64,000 nt of DNA, taken from assembly GCF_002305855.1 (NCBI RefSeq), contig NZ_CP022163.1:5890292-5954291 (forward strand), written 5' to 3'. Positions 62,323 to 64,000 of the stretch are shown here, piece by piece. A program made the translations under genes and the position numbers. The notes below the pieces were generated by a model. That model saw nothing but the letters and a program-made list of their open reading frames with translations, was not told where the DNA came from and did not search any database. The first letter of the stretch is position 1; the number at the start of each line of letters is the position of its first letter. Source of the DNA: Melittangium boletus DSM 14713 (GTDB taxonomy: Bacteria; Myxococcota; Myxococcia; Myxococcales; Myxococcaceae).

Positions 62323-63705
62323 GTGCCGAACGTGCTGTCTCGTGGTGTGTTCAACCTGTTCTTTGGGTCCAAGCGTCAGGCTTTCGCGTCCCTCCCGGGT
62401 CCGCAGCCCGGAATCCTCGGCACCGCCGGAGACTTCCTCGGTGCGCAGCCCTGGGATGTCTGTGCGCGCTATGGCCGTGAATATGGCGGCGTCACCCTGA
62501 TCTGGATGGGCCCCAATCCGGGCCTCGTGCTCAACGATCCCGTGCTCATCGAGCAGTTGCTCGACTCCCGCCGGACCGAGTTCGAGAAGGGCTCCCTGCG
62601 GCAGGAACTCACCCCGACCACGACGGATCAATCCCTCTTCATCGCGCCCCAGAGCGGGGATTGGGCCGAGAAGCGCCGGATCGATCCCTTCGTGCAGCCG
62701 TGGTCCCCGGACTGGCTGGCCGCCCAGGTCGCTCCGATGCAGGCGGCGATCTCCGACTTCGTGGATGGCCTCATCGCGAGCGGCAAGACGGTTGATCTGG
62801 CGCCCGTGTTGCGTCGGCTGACGTGCGACGCCTTCGCGGTCGCCGCCATCGGTGAGAAGCTGCCAGATTCGGTGTACGAGGACTTCATGCTGCTCGCCAA
62901 GGGCGCGGACGCTCGCATCCAGGCGAAGCTGCCCTTGAAGTTCGTCTCGCTGCCCAAGGGCTTCGAGGAGGCCCGCGAGCGCTTCTACCGGTTCTTCGAC
63001 GAGCGCGTCAGCGCGGCGCGCCGGAATCCGAAGCCGGAGGCGAACGATTTGATGTCTCGCACGATGCGCGAGGTGCCCGACTTCGGGGACAAGGCGCTGG
63101 CGGTCAACATCGCGCTCATCTTCTACGGAGGCGCTTTCTCCTCGAGCACCGCCCTGGCCGGCGCGTTCCACCAGCTCCAGAAGCACCCCGACGCCGAGGC
63201 GCGGCTCGCCTCCGAGGCCGCCGCGTTCGCGGGCGGGCCGCCCACCCTCGAGCGGTTGAACGAGGCGCGGTGGGCCGAGGCCGTCGTCCTCGAGTCGATG
63301 CGGGTTCTTCCCCCGGTCCGAGTCTTCACCCGCAGCCCGGTCACCGACGTGTCGTTCGCCGGCGTCACGATGCCCGCGGGGGCGACGATCATGGTCTCCA
63401 ACCAGTACCTGCACCGGGACCCCCAGCACTGGCCCAACCCGGACACCTTCGAGCCCGCTCGATGGTTGGATGGGGGCACGGCACGAGACCCCATCGGCAG
63501 CGGGCACTACTTCCCCTTCGGGCGGGGTCCTCGCATGTGCGTGGCCACCGATTTCGCCATGGTGTTCCTGCGCACGGCCATGGTGACGATCGCCGCTCGC
63601 GCGAAGGCGGAGATCTCCTCGACGGAGCCCTTCGAGGAGGGCTTCTTCTTCGGCGTGGTCCTTCCCACGAACGTCCACACGAAGTTCATCACTCGACCGA
63701 GGTGA
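62323..63705 (+). CDS. cytochrome P450 with atypical I-helix
   Basis: A 460-residue P450. Heme-binding loop FPFGRGPRMCVA with the cysteine ligand C406, ExxR as ESMR (E324-R327), EPARW for the PERF region. The I-helix reads YGGAFSSSTALA where most oxygen-using P450s have AGxxT (FAGHETT); the usual acid-alcohol pair is replaced by Phe-Ser. Enzymes that rearrange hydroperoxides, such as allene oxide synthase, also lack this pair. Its location behind two lipoxygenases fits such a role. GTG start at 62323 after AAGGAG; a longer in-frame GTG at 62257 is rejected. The 3' end overlaps the next minus-strand gene by 17 bases. Confidence 0.86.
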   Translation: MPNVLSRGVFNLFFGSKRQAFASLPGPQPGILGTAGDFLGAQPWDVCARYGREYGGVTLIWMGPNPGLVLNDPVLIEQLLDSRRTEFEKGSLRQELTPTTTDQSLFIAPQSGDWAEKRRIDPFVQPWSPDWLAAQVAPMQAAISDFVDGLIASGKTVDLAPVLRRLTCDAFAVAAIGEKLPDSVYEDFMLLAKGADARIQAKLPLKFVSLPKGFEEARERFYRFFDERVSAARRNPKPEANDLMSRTMREVPDFGDKALAVNIALIFYGGAFSSSTALAGAFHQLQKHPDAEARLASEAAAFAGGPPTLERLNEARWAEAVVLESMRVLPPVRVFTRSPVTDVSFAGVTMPAGATIMVSNQYLHRDPQHWPNPDTFEPARWLDGGTARDPIGSGHYFPFGRGPRMCVATDFAMVFLRTAMVTIAARAKAEISSTEPFEEGFFFGVVLPTNVHTKFITRPR

Positions 63706-64000
63706 CGACGCCCAGGGCGGCGGCGCGCACCGCGGCGCGGGGATGCAGGCGCAGGGCTCGCAGGGCCTGGGCCGCGTCCTCGCGCCAGTGCAGCCGCCTT
63801 CCCGCGAGCGCGACGAGTGTCACCGCCGTCAGGGGAATCACGGCCTCCACGCGGGTGGCCGTCTCCAGAAGCACCTCGGGGGTCCACTCGGCGCTGGGGT
63901 GTTCCAAGGTCTCCGCCACGCGGGCGGCGAGCACCGGAGCGAAGAGGGGCTCCTCCTTCACCTCCTCCGCCAGGTCGAGCAGCGCCCCGGCGCTGTCCGT
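63689..64000 (-). CDS. HEAT-repeat-like protein, 3' end (partial)
   Basis: The minus strand is open from the window edge to TGA at 63689-63691, giving at least 103 residues (TDSAGALLDLAEEV ... RAAALGVVTSVE). The composition, Ala/Leu/Arg-rich helices such as DAAQALRALRLHPRAAVRAAAL, suits a HEAT- or ARM-like repeat protein. The gene begins outside the window. It is convergent and overlapping with the P450. Confidence 0.6.
   Translation of the reverse strand, partial: TDSAGALLDLAEEVKEEPLFAPVLAARVAETLEHPSAEWTPEVLLETATRVEAVIPLTAVTLVALAGRRLHWREDAAQALRALRLHPRAAVRAAALGVVTSVE

Overview
This window is very GC-rich, gene-dense bacterial DNA with strong GC third-position bias. The content points to a myxobacterium, most likely of the suborder Cystobacterineae (Myxococcus/Archangium/Cystobacter relatives). 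The main pointers are a Myxococcales-restricted DUF2378 protein, swarming-inhibition (Sit) toxin-immunity genes, a recA gene with a myxobacterial-type LexA box, a myxochelin-type exporter/aminotransferase pair, an Oar-like TonB receptor and many lipoproteins of unknown function. No rRNA, tRNA, CRISPR array or intact insertion sequence was seen.

Layout. 1-7.4 kb: tail of an unknown gene, a SLATT membrane protein, a thioesterase, and the class I ribonucleotide reductase operon nrdA-nrdB. The operon is preceded by a good sigma-70-type promoter and a cobalamin riboswitch. recA follows, with its LexA box. 7.4-14 kb: a repeat-containing lipoprotein, a C39-like lipoprotein, an M20 peptidase, and a dipeptide epimerase-DUF819 pair. 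14-15 kb: decayed remains of a SitA6/SitI6-type toxin-immunity pair, ending at an alanine/sodium symporter. 16-24 kb: an M14 carboxypeptidase, an Oar-like receptor with an unusual leader, a lipoprotein, and an intact SitA5/SitI5-type pair (Tox-REase-5/Imm52). 24-33 kb: PH-domain protein, Tex, aldo/keto reductase, a lipoprotein, and an HSP90-TPR gene pair. 33-38.5 kb: transporters, an SDR, and a Fur-box-preceded mxcK-mxcL-like pair. 38.5-44.5 kb: small lipoprotein, HEAT-repeat lipoprotein, HAMP-like membrane protein, then fmt, an AroQ-like pseudo-enzyme and rsmB. 44.6-48.7 kb: a third Sit-type locus, an AHH nuclease lipoprotein flanked by two two-domain immunity genes that share 617 bp with a single mismatch. 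48.7-57.9 kb: pseudokinase, DUF2378, hydrolase, LysR regulator, glycosyltransferase, SDR, and a secreted hydrolase operon. 58-63.7 kb: two divergently transcribed lipoxygenases followed by a cytochrome P450. The window ends inside a minus-strand gene.

How genes may work together. The riboswitch on nrdAB predicts that cobalamin shuts off the B12-independent reductase, which makes sense if the genome also encodes a B12-dependent class II enzyme. The mxcK/mxcL-like pair looks like the export and tailoring part of a catecholate siderophore system whose synthetase genes lie elsewhere. The lipoxygenase-lipoxygenase-P450 set looks like an oxylipin locus: a lipoxygenase would make fatty-acid hydroperoxides and a P450 with an atypical I-helix could rearrange them. 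One of the two lipoxygenases appears to lack an iron-ligand histidine. Three Sit-type loci in different states (decayed, intact, recently rearranged) within 35 kb show fast turnover of kin-discrimination genes. All function assignments come from reading motifs by eye; no database search was run.
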